This document shows positions 1 through 9,139 of a stretch of 64,000 nucleotides of DNA, piece by piece. The first letter of the stretch is position 1. Each line of letters starts with the position of its first letter. Location of the stretch: contig NZ_CP138200.1 of assembly GCF_050859025.1 (NCBI RefSeq), positions 3,162,001 through 3,226,000 on the forward strand, given 5' to 3'. The notes under the pieces are model-generated. The model was not told the origin of the DNA and made no database searches. It worked only from the letters and a program-made list of their open reading frames with translations. This stretch comes from Wukongibacter sp050859025. GTDB lineage: Bacteria; Bacillota; Clostridia; Peptostreptococcales; Caminicellaceae. The position numbers and the translations under genes were made by a program.

Positions 1-1
1 G

Positions 2-2239
2 TTAAAGGTCTATAAAAAAGAGTCTTCTATACAAGATGAGGTACAGCTTAAGGGAATTGATATACCTAAGGTGCTATATGAAAACCAAAGTTTTGATGTA
101 ATTTTGGATATATATAGTAATATAGCTACACAAACTAAGATAACCCTATTTTCCGGGAATAATGTAGTAGGAGAAAAGGATGTAAAGCTTGAAAAAGGAA
201 ACAATAGATTTGTTTTTAAAGATAAGGCTCAGGGAAGCGGTTTTAAATCCTACAGTGCTGTCATAACTCCAGATAAGGATACCTACACCCAAAACAATTC
301 ATATTCTGCATTTACAGATGTAAAGGGTAAGCCATATGTACTTTTAATTGATGGAGAGAGTAACGGAGGAAGAGAGCTATATAAAATATTAGAATCTGCC
401 TCAGTAGGTGTAGATTATATTAATGCTAAAGAAGTGCCGACTGAACTGGCTAGTATTTTGAAGTATAAAAGTATTATTATGTCCGATGTGTCTCTTCATA
501 ATATGGATAAAAGGTTTTTAGATTCTTTACAGATATATGTTAGGGATTATGGAGGAGGCTTAGTTGTTACTGGCGGCGAGAATAGCTATGCTTTAGGAGG
601 ATACTATAAGACTAAGCTAGAGGAGATTTTGCCCGTTAATATGGAGATGAAAATAAAGGGTGAGGTTCCTAGCCTTGGACTTATGTTAGTAATAGATAAA
701 TCAGGAAGTATGGAAAGTGGTGAAGTAGGAACTAGCAAAATTGAAATAGCTAAGGAGGCGGCCATTAAGGCAGTTAATTCACTAAAACCAAAGGACCAGA
801 TAGGTGTAGTTACCTTTGATGATACGCCTCAATGGGTGGTTAAGCCTTCGTCGGATCAAAAGGAAGACGAGCTTATTGGTTCAATAGGGAGCATAAGAGC
901 AGGAGGTGGAACTAGTATTATACCAGCCCTAAATGAAGCCTACGAGTCCCTTTCGAAGTTAGATACGAAGCTAAAGCATATCATTCTATTGACCGATGGG
1001 CAGGCTGAGAGATCTGGTTATGAGCAAATATTAAATAATATGAAGGAAAAGGGTATAACCATTTCTACAGTAGCTGTAGGGGAAGGTGCCGATACTAGGC
1101 TTTTGGAATCAATCGCCAATACCGGAAAAGGAAGGTATTATTTTGTTAACGAATACAGTACTATACCAGAGATATTTACAAAGGAAACCTTTTTAGCTTC
1201 TAAAACCTATATAAATAATAGAACCTTTGTACCTAAGCTTAGCTCTATAAGTGATATTATATATCCAATTTTGGAAAATCCCGTTGCTTTAAACGGATAT
1301 ATTAGCACAAGCTCAAAGGATAGAGCGGAGGTAATACAAAACAGTGATACAGACGAGCCAATTCTTGCAATCTGGCAATATGGGCTGGGTAAGAGTATTG
1401 CTTGGACCCCAGATGCCAACGGAAAGTGGACATCAAATTATTTAGCTACTGAGCAGGGAATAGAGTTTTTTAATAGGATGGTTTTAGCAGCTTTTTATAA
1501 AGGTAGTAGTGATGACCTATTTGTAGAAGTCAATACTGAAGGAAATACAGCTAAAATAAATGTAAAGGATCTAAAGGATACTGACAGAGCCTATAATACT
1601 AAAGCTTCAATAATAATGCCAAATTTAGAGAAGGTTGACATTGATCTTACAACAAAAAATATCGGAGAGTATGGTGGAGAAATAGAAGCTTTAGAAAAGG
1701 GAACATATATTATTAAGGTATTTCAATATGAAGATGATAAGCTTATAAAATCAACTCAACAGGCTATTACAATAAATTACTCTAAGGAGTACGATATAAC
1801 TATAAACTCAGAAGGTTTATCTGAGCTTGTAAGAAAATCTAAGGGTGAATTTATAAATAGTCCTGAAGAGGTATTTACTAAGAATGAAAGGGATGTTCAT
1901 GGTTATAGGGATATAACAGACATCTTAATAATAATTTCACTAATTTTATTTGTAATAGACATCGCCTTAAGGAGACTTAATATAAGGCTAAAAGGATTAG
2001 ATCGTGCTAAGAAAAAAGCAGTGCAGATTGCTAAAAATATTAAAGATAAACCTGTGGTGAAAGAAATTCGAAGTGAATCTTCAATGGATGAGAGAAAGCT
2101 CTTTAGAGATAAAGAAATGACTGAATCAGAAAAAGAGAAGGTAAAGGAAAGTAAGAAGACTAAGAAGCTAGAGAATGAAAAAGCTAATAGTCTAAATACA
2201 AATAGACTTTTAAATGCAAAAAACAAAAGAAAAAGATGA
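2..2239 (+). CDS. VWA-domain membrane protein (5' partial)
   Basis: The reading frame is open from base 2, so the true start lies upstream of the window and the GTG at 71 is only internal. The visible part has a glutamine-amidotransferase-like segment (around bases 320-650), then a von Willebrand factor A domain with an intact metal-binding DxSxS motif (DKSGSM, starting at 695) and the later TDG motif. One transmembrane helix lies near bases 1915-1985, followed by a basic, lysine-rich tail. This order (beta-rich region, GATase-like fold, VWA, C-terminal anchor) matches bacterial VWA membrane proteins often found near MoxR/DUF58 genes. The role is probably a metal-dependent protein interaction at the cell surface. 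The substrate is unknown. Confidence 0.85.
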   Translation, partial: LKVYKKESSIQDEVQLKGIDIPKVLYENQSFDVILDIYSNIATQTKITLFSGNNVVGEKDVKLEKGNNRFVFKDKAQGSGFKSYSAVITPDKDTYTQNNSYSAFTDVKGKPYVLLIDGESNGGRELYKILESASVGVDYINAKEVPTELASILKYKSIIMSDVSLHNMDKRFLDSLQIYVRDYGGGLVVTGGENSYALGGYYKTKLEEILPVNMEMKIKGEVPSLGLMLVIDKSGSMESGEVGTSKIEIAKEAAIKAVNSLKPKDQIGVVTFDDTPQWVVKPSSDQKEDELIGSIGSIRAGGGTSIIPALNEAYESLSKLDTKLKHIILLTDGQAERSGYEQILNNMKEKGITISTVAVGEGADTRLLESIANTGKGRYYFVNEYSTIPEIFTKETFLASKTYINNRTFVPKLSSISDIIYPILENPVALNGYISTSSKDRAEVIQNSDTDEPILAIWQYGLGKSIAWTPDANGKWTSNYLATEQGIEFFNRMVLAAFYKGSSDDLFVEVNTEGNTAKINVKDLKDTDRAYNTKASIIMPNLEKVDIDLTTKNIGEYGGEIEALEKGTYIIKVFQYEDDKLIKSTQQAITINYSKEYDITINSEGLSELVRKSKGEFINSPEEVFTKNERDVHGYRDITDILIIISLILFVIDIALRRLNIRLKGLDRAKKKAVQIAKNIKDKPVVKEIRSESSMDERKLFRDKEMTESEKEKVKESKKTKKLENEKANSLNTNRLLNAKNKRKR

Positions 2240-2240
2240 G

Positions 2241-2270
2241 AATAAGAGCTATTAATGCTCTTATTTTTTT
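2241..2270 (+). terminator. Intrinsic terminator after VWA gene
   Basis: A 9-bp perfect stem (AATAAGAGC / GCTCTTATT) with a 7-nt loop is followed directly by a T run. It begins just after the stop codon of the VWA gene. Confidence 0.85.
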
Positions 2271-2382
2271 ATATCTATTTTTGAGAATTTCTATAAAAGG
2301 CTTTGCTATAAGGAGACTAATAACAGAAAATAATGGATAAAATAAAAAGAAAAGAGTTTTTGTAGAAAGTTCGGGGGTTATT

Positions 2383-3006
2383 ATGTTAAAGCTTTATTTA
2401 ATAAGACATGGAGAAACTATTTGGAATATGGAATGCAAGACCCAAGGTTGTAAAAACATTGAGCTTAGTCAAAAGGGAGTTTTACAGGGCAGGTTAATAG
2501 CCGAGAAATTAAGAATGAGAAATGAGGATTTTAAAAAGATTTTTACTAGTGATCTTGATAGGTGTTACTTAACTTCTAGTTTCATTGCAAATGAGCTTAA
2601 TGTTGATATTGAAATAGATAGTAATCTTAGAGAAATGTCCTTTGGTGAGTGGGAAGGTCTTACCATAGAGAAAATAAAAGAATTATATAATGAGGAATAT
2701 AAAAATTGGAGAAAGCATCCTTATGAAAGTAGCATTCCAAAGGGTGAGGACTTAAGTAAGGTACAGGAACGATGTTTAAAAGCAGTAAATAAAATTATGA
2801 AAAGATATGATAATGGTTCCATAGTAATTGTATCCCATAGTGTAGCAATAAAAACTATAATATTAGGTTTACTAGGAATCGACCTTAAGCATTTTTACAG
2901 TATAACCTTAAGAAATGCTTCTATGAACATATTTGAGTTTAGAGATTATGGACCGGTTTTAGTTAGTCTGAATGACATATGCCACTTGGATGAAGCTTTA
3001 GGATAA
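2383..3006 (+). CDS. Histidine phosphatase family protein
   Basis: This 207-residue protein belongs to the phosphoglycerate mutase-like histidine phosphatases. The RHGE motif near the N-terminus carries the phospho-accepting histidine; FGEWEG and the late SHS motif supply the other pocket residues. Members of this size are usually broad-specificity phosphatases or alpha-ribazole phosphatase (CobC)-like enzymes rather than glycolytic mutases. No cobalamin genes are nearby, so the substrate is open. A second member sits at 35531. The ATG is close behind GGGGG. Confidence 0.85.
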   Translation: MLKLYLIRHGETIWNMECKTQGCKNIELSQKGVLQGRLIAEKLRMRNEDFKKIFTSDLDRCYLTSSFIANELNVDIEIDSNLREMSFGEWEGLTIEKIKELYNEEYKNWRKHPYESSIPKGEDLSKVQERCLKAVNKIMKRYDNGSIVIVSHSVAIKTIILGLLGIDLKHFYSITLRNASMNIFEFRDYGPVLVSLNDICHLDEALG

Positions 3007-3055
3007 GAAATAAGGCACAGGTAGTAGTTTGAATTTTTTTATGGAGGAGAGAAAC

Positions 3056-3247
3056 ATGAGTAAAACAATAGCAAATAGGCATGAAAAGATAAACAGAATA
3101 CTAATAAAGATGGTCATAAGCTTATTCATCGTACTAGTAACAACACAGACATATCTAAGGATTACAGATAGAGGTATAGAACCCTTCTTGAATAAATTAT
3201 ATAAGGACGAAGGTATAAGCTTTAAAATAATAGAAATAGTCCAATAA
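3056..3247 (+). CDS. Small membrane protein, YpfB/DUF5359-like
   Basis: A 63-residue protein with a basic N-terminus (KINRILIK) and one predicted transmembrane helix (about residues 20-38). The ATG at 3056 is preferred over an in-frame TTG at 3029 because GGAGGAG at 3043-3049 is correctly spaced for it. Bacillus carries a small DUF5359 protein (YpfB) directly upstream of cmk, and the same position and general pattern are seen here. The family call is an inference from position and pattern; the function is unknown. Confidence 0.6.
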   Translation: MSKTIANRHEKINRILIKMVISLFIVLVTTQTYLRITDRGIEPFLNKLYKDEGISFKIIEIVQ

Positions 3248-3672
3248 GATATATAAACTATGAATATTCTCATAAAATTCAAAATGCTGATGTATCCCTT
3301 TGATTCTAAGACATCTATAGAAGTCGCAATAAATCTTTTACATTTTGATTCCTTTAAAAGCCTTGAAACTTTGGCTATTAAAGAAACCAAAATGTAGATT
3401 TATAAGTGCGTTCTATATATTAAGTTTTCTTAGTATGAAAAAGCTGTTCTTTTAGAGACTATGTAGAATTAGAACTAAGATTATTTGCATAATATAATTT
3501 TTTTATGAATAATCGGTGTTAAAATTCTTATATATACTTGTTATAGTTTACATATTAAGTTATAATTTTGATATGTATGTTATAATTTGTTTTGAATAGA
3601 TATTCATATATTTATACTGAAGCAAATTTGACCACCAGCCATCTGGTGGTTTATGTGTTAGGAGGAACATTT
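3248..3672. other. Intergenic region upstream of cmk
   Basis: There is no convincing gene. A 45-codon frame at 3260-3397 lacks a ribosome binding site. A perfect 8-bp hairpin (ACCACCAG, loop CCAT, CTGGTGGT) lies at 3631-3650, just before the cmk ribosome binding site. It is followed by TTTA rather than a long T run, so it could be a weak attenuator or an mRNA structure affecting cmk expression. Confidence 0.5.
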
Positions 3673-4326
3673 GTGGATAAAGTAAGCATAGCAATAGACG
3701 GGCCAGCAGGTGCAGGGAAAAGTACTATTGCTAAAAAGATTGCAGAAGCGAAAAAAATACTATACATTGATACTGGAGCAATGTATAGAGCTATTACATT
3801 AAAGCTTTTAAATAATAATGTTTCACTAAAGAACAATGAAGTTATTTTAGAAACTCTTGAAAGTACAGGAATTGAATTTAAAGAGGGAAGTATATATTTA
3901 GATGGAATCAATGTAGATCAAGAGATTAGAAGACCAGAGATAAATAAGAATGTATCAGAGGTTGCAGCGATACCCTGTGTAAGAAAAGTTTTGGTAAACA
4001 TTCAAAGAAAGATTGCCGAGAATAATAGTGTTATAATGGATGGTAGAGACATTGGGACTAGGGTTTTACCATTTGCAAAATACAAATTTTTCTTAACTGC
4101 ATCTGTTGATGAAAGAGCTAAAAGAAGATATATTGAGTTAAAGAAAAATGGCTACGAGCAGAGTTATGAAGAAGTTGCTGAGGAAATTTCAAAAAGAGAT
4201 AAAATGGATACTGAGAGAAAGTTAGATCCTCTTAGAAAGGCTGAAGATGCTATTTTAGTTGATACGACTGGTAAAACTATTGATGAAGTTATAGATACTA
4301 TAATAGAAAAAATAGATACGATATAA
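3673..4326 (+). CDS. cmk: Cytidylate kinase
   Basis: The product phosphorylates CMP and dCMP to the diphosphates using ATP in the cytoplasm. The P-loop (GPAGAGKST) lies at the N-terminus; DTGAMYRA, DGRDIGT and the RRYIE and KRDKMD lid and CMP-binding segments follow in normal order. A GTG at 3673 sits 6 bases after GGAGGA and gives 217 residues, the usual length; the longer frame upstream has no ribosome binding site. It heads the cmk-ispH-S1 block, a conserved clostridial arrangement. Confidence 0.95.
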   Translation: MDKVSIAIDGPAGAGKSTIAKKIAEAKKILYIDTGAMYRAITLKLLNNNVSLKNNEVILETLESTGIEFKEGSIYLDGINVDQEIRRPEINKNVSEVAAIPCVRKVLVNIQRKIAENNSVIMDGRDIGTRVLPFAKYKFFLTASVDERAKRRYIELKKNGYEQSYEEVAEEISKRDKMDTERKLDPLRKAEDAILVDTTGKTIDEVIDTIIEKIDTI

Positions 4327-4378
4327 TAAATCTTATATATCATTGTATCTAGTTTTTATGCTTAGGAGGTATATACAC

Positions 4379-5221
4379 TTGAATATTTATATAGCTAAAA
4401 ATTCAGGTTTTTGTTTTGGTGTGAAAAGAGCTCTTAAAAAGACCTTTGAGTCTGTAAAGCAAGAGGAAAATAAGATATTTACCTTTGGTCCATTAATACA
4501 TAATACACAGGTCATAAACAGATTGAATGATATGGGTGTCAAATCCGTTGATAAAATTGAAGACGCACAGAATTCTACTTTAATAATTAGGTCTCATGGA
4601 ATTCCTTTGAAAATTTACGATGAAGCTGAGGAAAAAAATGTTAAAATCATTGATTTGACATGTCCCTTTGTAAGAAGAGTACAAGAAATAGCGAAGGAAT
4701 ATTATAATAAAGGGTATCAAATAGTAATAATTGGTAATCCTAAGCATCCTGAGGTCATTGGAATAAATGGATGGTGCAATAATAATGCATATATTATTGA
4801 AGAAATTTCTGAAGTAGAAAAATTACCTTCTATACCAAAAATGTGTGTTGTAGCTCAAACTACTATAACTTTTGAAAAGTGGAATACTATAATAAAGGAA
4901 TTAGATAAAAAGGCAGATGAAATTAGAGAATTTAACACAATATGTTTAGCAACAAAGGAGAGACAGGAAGCATCTGCGCAAATAGCGAAAAAAGTTGATG
5001 CTATGATAGTGATTGGAGGATATCATAGTTCTAATACTCAAAAATTATTCAAAGTCTCTAAGAGTTATTGTGATAATTCTGTTCATATTGAGACTGCCGA
5101 TGAATTACCTTTAGAAATACTTGAAGGATGTAAAGATGTTGGGATAACAGCTGGTGCCTCAACACCAGATTGGATTATAAATGAAGTTGTAAAAAAAATA
5201 GAAAGTGAAGGTGGAGATTAA
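4379..5221 (+). CDS. ispH: 4-hydroxy-3-methylbut-2-enyl diphosphate reductase
   Basis: This is the last enzyme of the MEP isoprenoid pathway. It reduces HMBPP to IPP and DMAPP with a [4Fe-4S] cluster. The three cluster cysteines are in GFCFGV (N-terminus), LTCPFV (middle) and NTICLAT (C-terminal third). A TTG at 4379, 8 bases after AGGAGGT, gives 280 residues beginning NIYIAKNSGFCFG, the standard N-terminus. The gene ends 3 bases before the S1-domain gene, so the two are almost certainly cotranscribed. In many clostridia these two are fused; here they are separate. Confidence 0.95.
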   Translation: MNIYIAKNSGFCFGVKRALKKTFESVKQEENKIFTFGPLIHNTQVINRLNDMGVKSVDKIEDAQNSTLIIRSHGIPLKIYDEAEEKNVKIIDLTCPFVRRVQEIAKEYYNKGYQIVIIGNPKHPEVIGINGWCNNNAYIIEEISEVEKLPSIPKMCVVAQTTITFEKWNTIIKELDKKADEIREFNTICLATKERQEASAQIAKKVDAMIVIGGYHSSNTQKLFKVSKSYCDNSVHIETADELPLEILEGCKDVGITAGASTPDWIINEVVKKIESEGGD

Positions 5222-5224
5222 AGC

Positions 5225-6379
5225 ATGGATAACAATAATACTTTTAATGAGCTTTTAGAACAGGAGGAGAAGCTTTTTACTGTTCCTAGACGTGGTAATA
5301 TAATTAAAGGAAAAGTTGTACAAGTCCAAAAAGATGAGGTTGTAGTAAATATTGGATATAAATCTGATGGTATAATTCCTTTTAGTGAATTCTCAAACAA
5401 TACGGATGTAAATCCTAATGATATAGTAAAAGAAGGAGACGAAATAGACGTTTACGTATTAAAGTCTGATGACGGTGAAGGAAACGTTGTATTATCTAAA
5501 AAGAGAGTTGATGCTATAAAGGATTGGGATGTTATAGAAGAACTTGTTAAAGGCAACTCTACAATAAAAGTTAAAACTGGTGATGCTGTTAAGGGAGGAA
5601 TTATTGCGTTTTACAATGAATTGCGTGGATTTATACCTGCATCTCAGTTATCAAATCAGTATGTTGAAAGCATAGCTGAATATAGTAATAAAGAGCTTGA
5701 TGTTAAGGTTCTTGAAGTTGATAAGCAGAAAAATAAAGCTATTTTCTCCCATAGAAAAGTATTAGAAGAAAAAGCAGAAGCAATGAAAAAAGAATTTTGG
5801 AGTAAAATAGAAAAAGATATAGTTATGAAGGGTGAAGTAAAAAGATTAGCTGATTTTGGTGCATTTGTTGACCTAGGTGGCGTTGATGGACTTATTCATA
5901 TATCTGAGATGTCTTGGGGGAGAATAAAGCATCCTAGTGAAGTATTAAAAATTGGTGATACTGTTGAAGTTTATGTAAAGGATATTGATAAGGAAAAGGG
6001 AAAAATTTCTTTAAGCTTAAAGCAAGCTCTTCAAAATCCTTGGGACAATGTTGAGAAAAAGTACAATATTGGTGATATAATTGAGGGAAAGGTAGTTAAA
6101 TTAGTTAACTTTGGAGCATTTGTTGAACTTGAAGCTGGATTAGAAGGCTTAGTTCATATTTCACAGATATCTGAAAAAAGAATAGCTGCACCTGCTGAAG
6201 TTCTAGAAGTAGGACAGACTGTAGATATAAAGATTCTAGATATAAAGAAAGAAGAAAAAAGAATTAGCTTGTCTATTAAGGAAGCTAAAGAATCAGAGGC
6301 TGTAGAAGAGTTTGTTTATGAAAATGAGGAAGAAGAGAAAGCAACTATTGGTGATGTTTTAAAGTCTAAGGAAAACTAA
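5225..6379 (+). CDS. Ribosomal protein S1-like RNA-binding protein
   Basis: A 384-residue protein with four S1 (OB-fold) RNA-binding domains at about residues 22-93, 112-178, 193-268 and 280-355; the last two have the classic DFGAFV/NFGAFV, GLxHIS and ISLSxK signatures. Firmicute S1 homologues with four domains bind mRNA and assist translation, but are not always stable ribosome components. It is translationally coupled to ispH, and its ribosome binding site (GGTGGAG) lies inside the end of ispH. The C-terminal tail is acidic. Confidence 0.88.
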   Translation: MDNNNTFNELLEQEEKLFTVPRRGNIIKGKVVQVQKDEVVVNIGYKSDGIIPFSEFSNNTDVNPNDIVKEGDEIDVYVLKSDDGEGNVVLSKKRVDAIKDWDVIEELVKGNSTIKVKTGDAVKGGIIAFYNELRGFIPASQLSNQYVESIAEYSNKELDVKVLEVDKQKNKAIFSHRKVLEEKAEAMKKEFWSKIEKDIVMKGEVKRLADFGAFVDLGGVDGLIHISEMSWGRIKHPSEVLKIGDTVEVYVKDIDKEKGKISLSLKQALQNPWDNVEKKYNIGDIIEGKVVKLVNFGAFVELEAGLEGLVHISQISEKRIAAPAEVLEVGQTVDIKILDIKKEEKRISLSIKEAKESEAVEEFVYENEEEEKATIGDVLKSKEN

Positions 6380-6488
6380 TTTTTATGATGTTAAAAAAAT
6401 AAATGTTTGACCTTAGTTGAAATTATTTTAATTTATGATTTGTTTTTCTGAAAATTTATTGCGATTTAGTGCATAATATATAAATGAT

Positions 6489-6525
6489 ATAAAAGCTCAA
6501 GGGTTATGAATCCTTGAGCTTTTAT
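6489..6525 (+). terminator. Hairpin terminator after S1 gene
   Basis: A perfect 14-bp stem (arms 6489-6502 and 6512-6525) with a 9-nt loop has AAAA and TTTT at its outer ends, so it can terminate transcription from either side. Confidence 0.7.
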
Positions 6526-6687
6526 AATCCTAAAATATTAATATTTACTAATCGAGGAACTAGCATAATAGGTTAATTTATATAAATAGAAATAAAAGTT
6601 TAGTTTATATAGAATAATTTCTTACGGTTTGGAAAGAATATTACTACCCTCACAAAATATTAAGAAGACCCCCTTATATTTCTCGTT

Positions 6688-6714
6688 TACCGTGCTTTGC
6701 ACGGTATTTTTTTT
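6688..6714 (+). terminator. Strong intrinsic terminator without an obvious gene
   Basis: An 8-bp stem (TACCGTGC / GCACGGTA) with a TTT loop is followed by eight Ts. No open reading frame ends here. The upstream 150 bases may encode a small RNA, or this may be a second terminator for the S1 operon. Confidence 0.75.
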
Positions 6715-6814
6715 GCAGATATAGAGTGCAATATAAAAGGATTTGGGACAATTATATAATTTACTCCATTTAGTAAATGTGTTAGAATTATTTATATATC
6801 TACATCTACTAGTA

Positions 6815-6899
6815 ATGCTACTCTAAAGATTGATAAATTTCACTGAAAGAATGTAGGTCATTATTTCAGTGAAATTTATCTTGATTTTTAAGGTAGCAT
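6815..6899. repeat. Long palindrome (85 bp) upstream of cheR
   Basis: Inner arms 6832-6848 and 6864-6880 are a perfect 17-bp inverted repeat around a 15-nt loop. Pairing continues outward imperfectly to ATGCTAC at 6815 and GTAGCAT at 6893-6899. There is no T run. It is either a palindromic element or a strong mRNA structure; a member of a different palindrome family follows immediately. Confidence 0.7.
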
Positions 6900-6904
6900 G
6901 ACTT

Positions 6905-6972
6905 TATAGGGATTTAAGTAAAGTTTCTAATTTGTACATGTGCAAATTGAGTTTTACTATGTAAGCCCTATG
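6905..6972. repeat. Dispersed palindrome family, short diverged copy
   Basis: Ends TATAGGG and CCCTATGTA plus an internal AATTTGTACATG / TGCAAATT core match the ends of the 100-bp copies at 7883 and 33413, but the central segment is missing. It lies just upstream of the cheR ribosome binding site. Confidence 0.55.
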
Positions 6973-7008
6973 TAGCTAAAAATACATAACTTAAAGTGGG
7001 GTTTTAAT

Positions 7009-7785
7009 ATGTTAGGGTATGAAAAATTTAAAGAACAGGTTTTTAAGAAGACAGGTATCAACCTATCAGCTTATAAAGAAAGACAAATGAAAAGACGTAT
7101 AGAATCCTTAATAAAGAGAAACGATTACAATACCTATGAGGACTATTACAAAGCGATGGCAAAGGATAGTGAGCTCTTTAACGAGTTTATAAATTATCTT
7201 ACAATAAATGTATCAGAGTTTTTTAGAAACCCGGCTCAGTGGGAAGTATTGAAGGAAGAAATTTTTCCATATCTTATGAATAATAATGGAAAAAGAAAGC
7301 TAAAGGTCTGGAGTGCTGCTTGTTCTACTGGTGAAGAGCCCTACTCCCTAGTAATGGCTCTTAGCGACTTTTTTGATTTGAGAAATATAGAAATTATTGC
7401 TACAGATATTGATAATGAGGTACTAAACAAAGCAAGTATAGGTATTTACTCGGCAAAGAGTATTGAAAATACTCCTCAAAGATTTAAAAGTAATTATTTT
7501 GAAAAAACAGGTAATTCCTACAGGGTTAAGGATGAAGTAAAAAAATGTGTAAAGTTCAAAAAGCATGATCTTCTTAAAGATGCTTATCCAAACAATTGCG
7601 ATTTGATAATTTGTAGAAATGTCTTGATATATTTTACAGAGGAAGCTAAAGAAATAATATATCAAAGATTTAATAGTAGCTTGAAAGATGATGCAGTTCT
7701 TTTTGTTGGCAGTACAGAACAGATCATACTTCCTCACAGATATAATTTTAAAGCTATTAAGACATTCTTTTATAAGAAAATATAA
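7009..7785 (+). CDS. CheR-type chemoreceptor methyltransferase
   Basis: This 258-residue protein matches CheR, which uses SAM to methylate glutamates on methyl-accepting chemotaxis proteins. The N-terminal helical domain (about residues 1-70) contains basic MKRRIE; NVSEFFRN, the SAM-binding WSAACSTGEEPYS, IIATDID and CRNVLIYF follow in normal order. No other chemotaxis gene is nearby, so it is an orphan that may serve receptors elsewhere or another methylation target. The last codons run directly into a repeat, and the TAA stop lies in the first bases of that repeat. Confidence 0.92.
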   Translation: MLGYEKFKEQVFKKTGINLSAYKERQMKRRIESLIKRNDYNTYEDYYKAMAKDSELFNEFINYLTINVSEFFRNPAQWEVLKEEIFPYLMNNNGKRKLKVWSAACSTGEEPYSLVMALSDFFDLRNIEIIATDIDNEVLNKASIGIYSAKSIENTPQRFKSNYFEKTGNSYRVKDEVKKCVKFKKHDLLKDAYPNNCDLIICRNVLIYFTEEAKEIIYQRFNSSLKDDAVLFVGSTEQIILPHRYNFKAIKTFFYKKI

Positions 7786-7886
7786 GGATTTAAGTAAAGA
7801 CTTTAATTTATACACATCAAAAATCTTAAGAAGCATCGAATATTTTGATATGTATAAATTGAGATTTACTTGGAACTCTCTATATA
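7781..7886. repeat. Dispersed palindrome, copy A
   Basis: An imperfect palindrome of about 105 bp. The left arm contains ACTTTAATTTATACACATC and the right arm GATATGTATAAATTGAGA, with an AAGAAGCATCG centre. It begins within the last codon of cheR and supplies its TAA stop. It is directly followed by copy B in the same orientation. Confidence 0.8.
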
Positions 7887-7987
7887 GAGATTCTAGTCAA
7901 AACTTTAATTTATACACATCAAAAATCCTAAGAAGCATCGGATATTTTGATATGTATAAATTAAGATTTACTTGGAACTCTCTATAG
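7883..7987. repeat. Dispersed palindrome, copy B
   Basis: A copy with ends TATAGAG and CTCTATA and inverted arms of roughly 42 bp. It differs from copy C at 33413 by only about three bases over 105, which indicates recent spread or gene conversion. No open reading frame is inside, so it is non-autonomous or structural. Confidence 0.85.
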
Positions 7988-8240
7988 TTATCATTTTTAA
8001 AACTTAAATTTTTAACAAAAATATTTAAAGTCCTTTTCTTAGTAATAAATGAAGAGGGCTTTTTAAAATGCAAAAAAACATAACAAAAACAGAATAATGT
8101 CGTTTGCTATTATTGATTAAAATAATTTGTAATATATGCTCATAAAATGATTGAAATTGCTATAAAAAAACTGGATATACTTAAAGGAATTCAAGTATTT
8201 TAAAAGAATAAAATAATATATAAGTTGGTATAAAAGCTTT

Positions 8241-8286
8241 TATAAAGACTCCAGTGAAGACTTTTATTTATACAAATCAAAATTTA
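8241..8286. repeat. Dispersed palindrome, half copy
   Basis: The segment TATAAAGACTCCAGTGAAGAC followed by TTTATTTATACAAATC matches the left arm of the 100-bp palindromes. The right arm has been lost. It lies in the leader of the MerR-like gene. Confidence 0.5.
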
Positions 8287-8321
8287 TTAGAAATTTTATA
8301 TATTTAGGGGGGATTAGATAA

Positions 8322-8945
8322 ATGATTGATATTAACAAAAGCTATACTATATCAGAGGCAAGTGATCTCATAGGTTATCCAAATCATGTATTAAGATTTT
8401 ATGAAAAGGAGTTTGAACTTGAAATTCCTAGAAATAAATCTGGTCATAGATATTATTCATATACTGAGATGGAAAAGTTTTTATATATTAAAACATTAAA
8501 GGATAGGGGGCTATCAAATAAGCAAATAAAGATTGTACTAAACTCCCCAGAAGAAATAATAAGTATGGATGAAATAGCTGCTACAGGTTGTAGTGCTGAC
8601 TTAGAATCAGGAAGCAATATTATACCTCTCAATAATAGTTTAAGTGCAAGTCAATCAATCAATCTAATAGAAATAAGAAATATTATTCAAGAGAAATTAG
8701 ATGATAGTCTTGATAATCTTAGTAAAGTTCTAATTCAAGAGATTCAAGGAACTTTAAATGATTTTAAGGACGAATATGTTAACCAAGACAAGGATGCATT
8801 AATATCTGAGAATGCAAGATTAAAGATGAAGTTAAAGGAGAGGGCTTATGAGGCCGCAATGTTAAAGGATAAATTGAAAAGGTATGAAAATGAAAAGGGA
8901 ACCTTTTTCAAAAGAATTTTTAGAAGAAAAAATAGCGGGGTTTAA
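8322..8945 (+). CDS. MerR-type HTH protein with C-terminal coiled coil
   Basis: The N-terminal 70 residues form a MerR-like winged helix (YTISEASDLIGYPNHVLRFYE, then HRYYSYTEME). Residues about 115-195 are low-complexity and heptad-rich, predicting a coiled coil, and the tail is very basic (FFKRIFRRK). There is no effector-binding domain or metal-binding cysteine cluster. This layout resembles RacA, the Bacillus protein that anchors chromosome origins at the pole during sporulation, more than metal-sensing MerR regulators. That similarity is architectural only. It has a strong GGGGGG ribosome binding site and no partner gene beside it. Confidence 0.7.
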   Translation: MIDINKSYTISEASDLIGYPNHVLRFYEKEFELEIPRNKSGHRYYSYTEMEKFLYIKTLKDRGLSNKQIKIVLNSPEEIISMDEIAATGCSADLESGSNIIPLNNSLSASQSINLIEIRNIIQEKLDDSLDNLSKVLIQEIQGTLNDFKDEYVNQDKDALISENARLKMKLKERAYEAAMLKDKLKRYENEKGTFFKRIFRRKNSGV

Positions 8946-9139
8946 TATATGAAAATATATTAAATCTCTTTTTTTTTCTATAATTTCATCAGAAACCTTT
9001 GTTATCAGGTCTAAGAATATGAAATGCTTATATAAATATACATAGAAAAAAATGCACAAATATAATTGTATACAATTGACAAGATAGAATACATGTATTA
9101 TAATATAAATATAAACAAGAATAAAGGGGAGGAATAAAT

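Noticed and set aside
2998..3390. 130-codon frame on the minus strand
   Set aside because: It overlaps the better supported plus-strand small protein and has no ribosome binding site.
3260..3397. 45-codon ATG frame downstream of the YpfB-like gene
   Set aside because: There is no ribosome binding site and no recognisable pattern; the space is otherwise non-coding.
7781..7987. Tandem palindromes considered as a CRISPR-like array
   Set aside because: There are only two adjacent copies of about 105 bp without short spacers, and other copies are dispersed.
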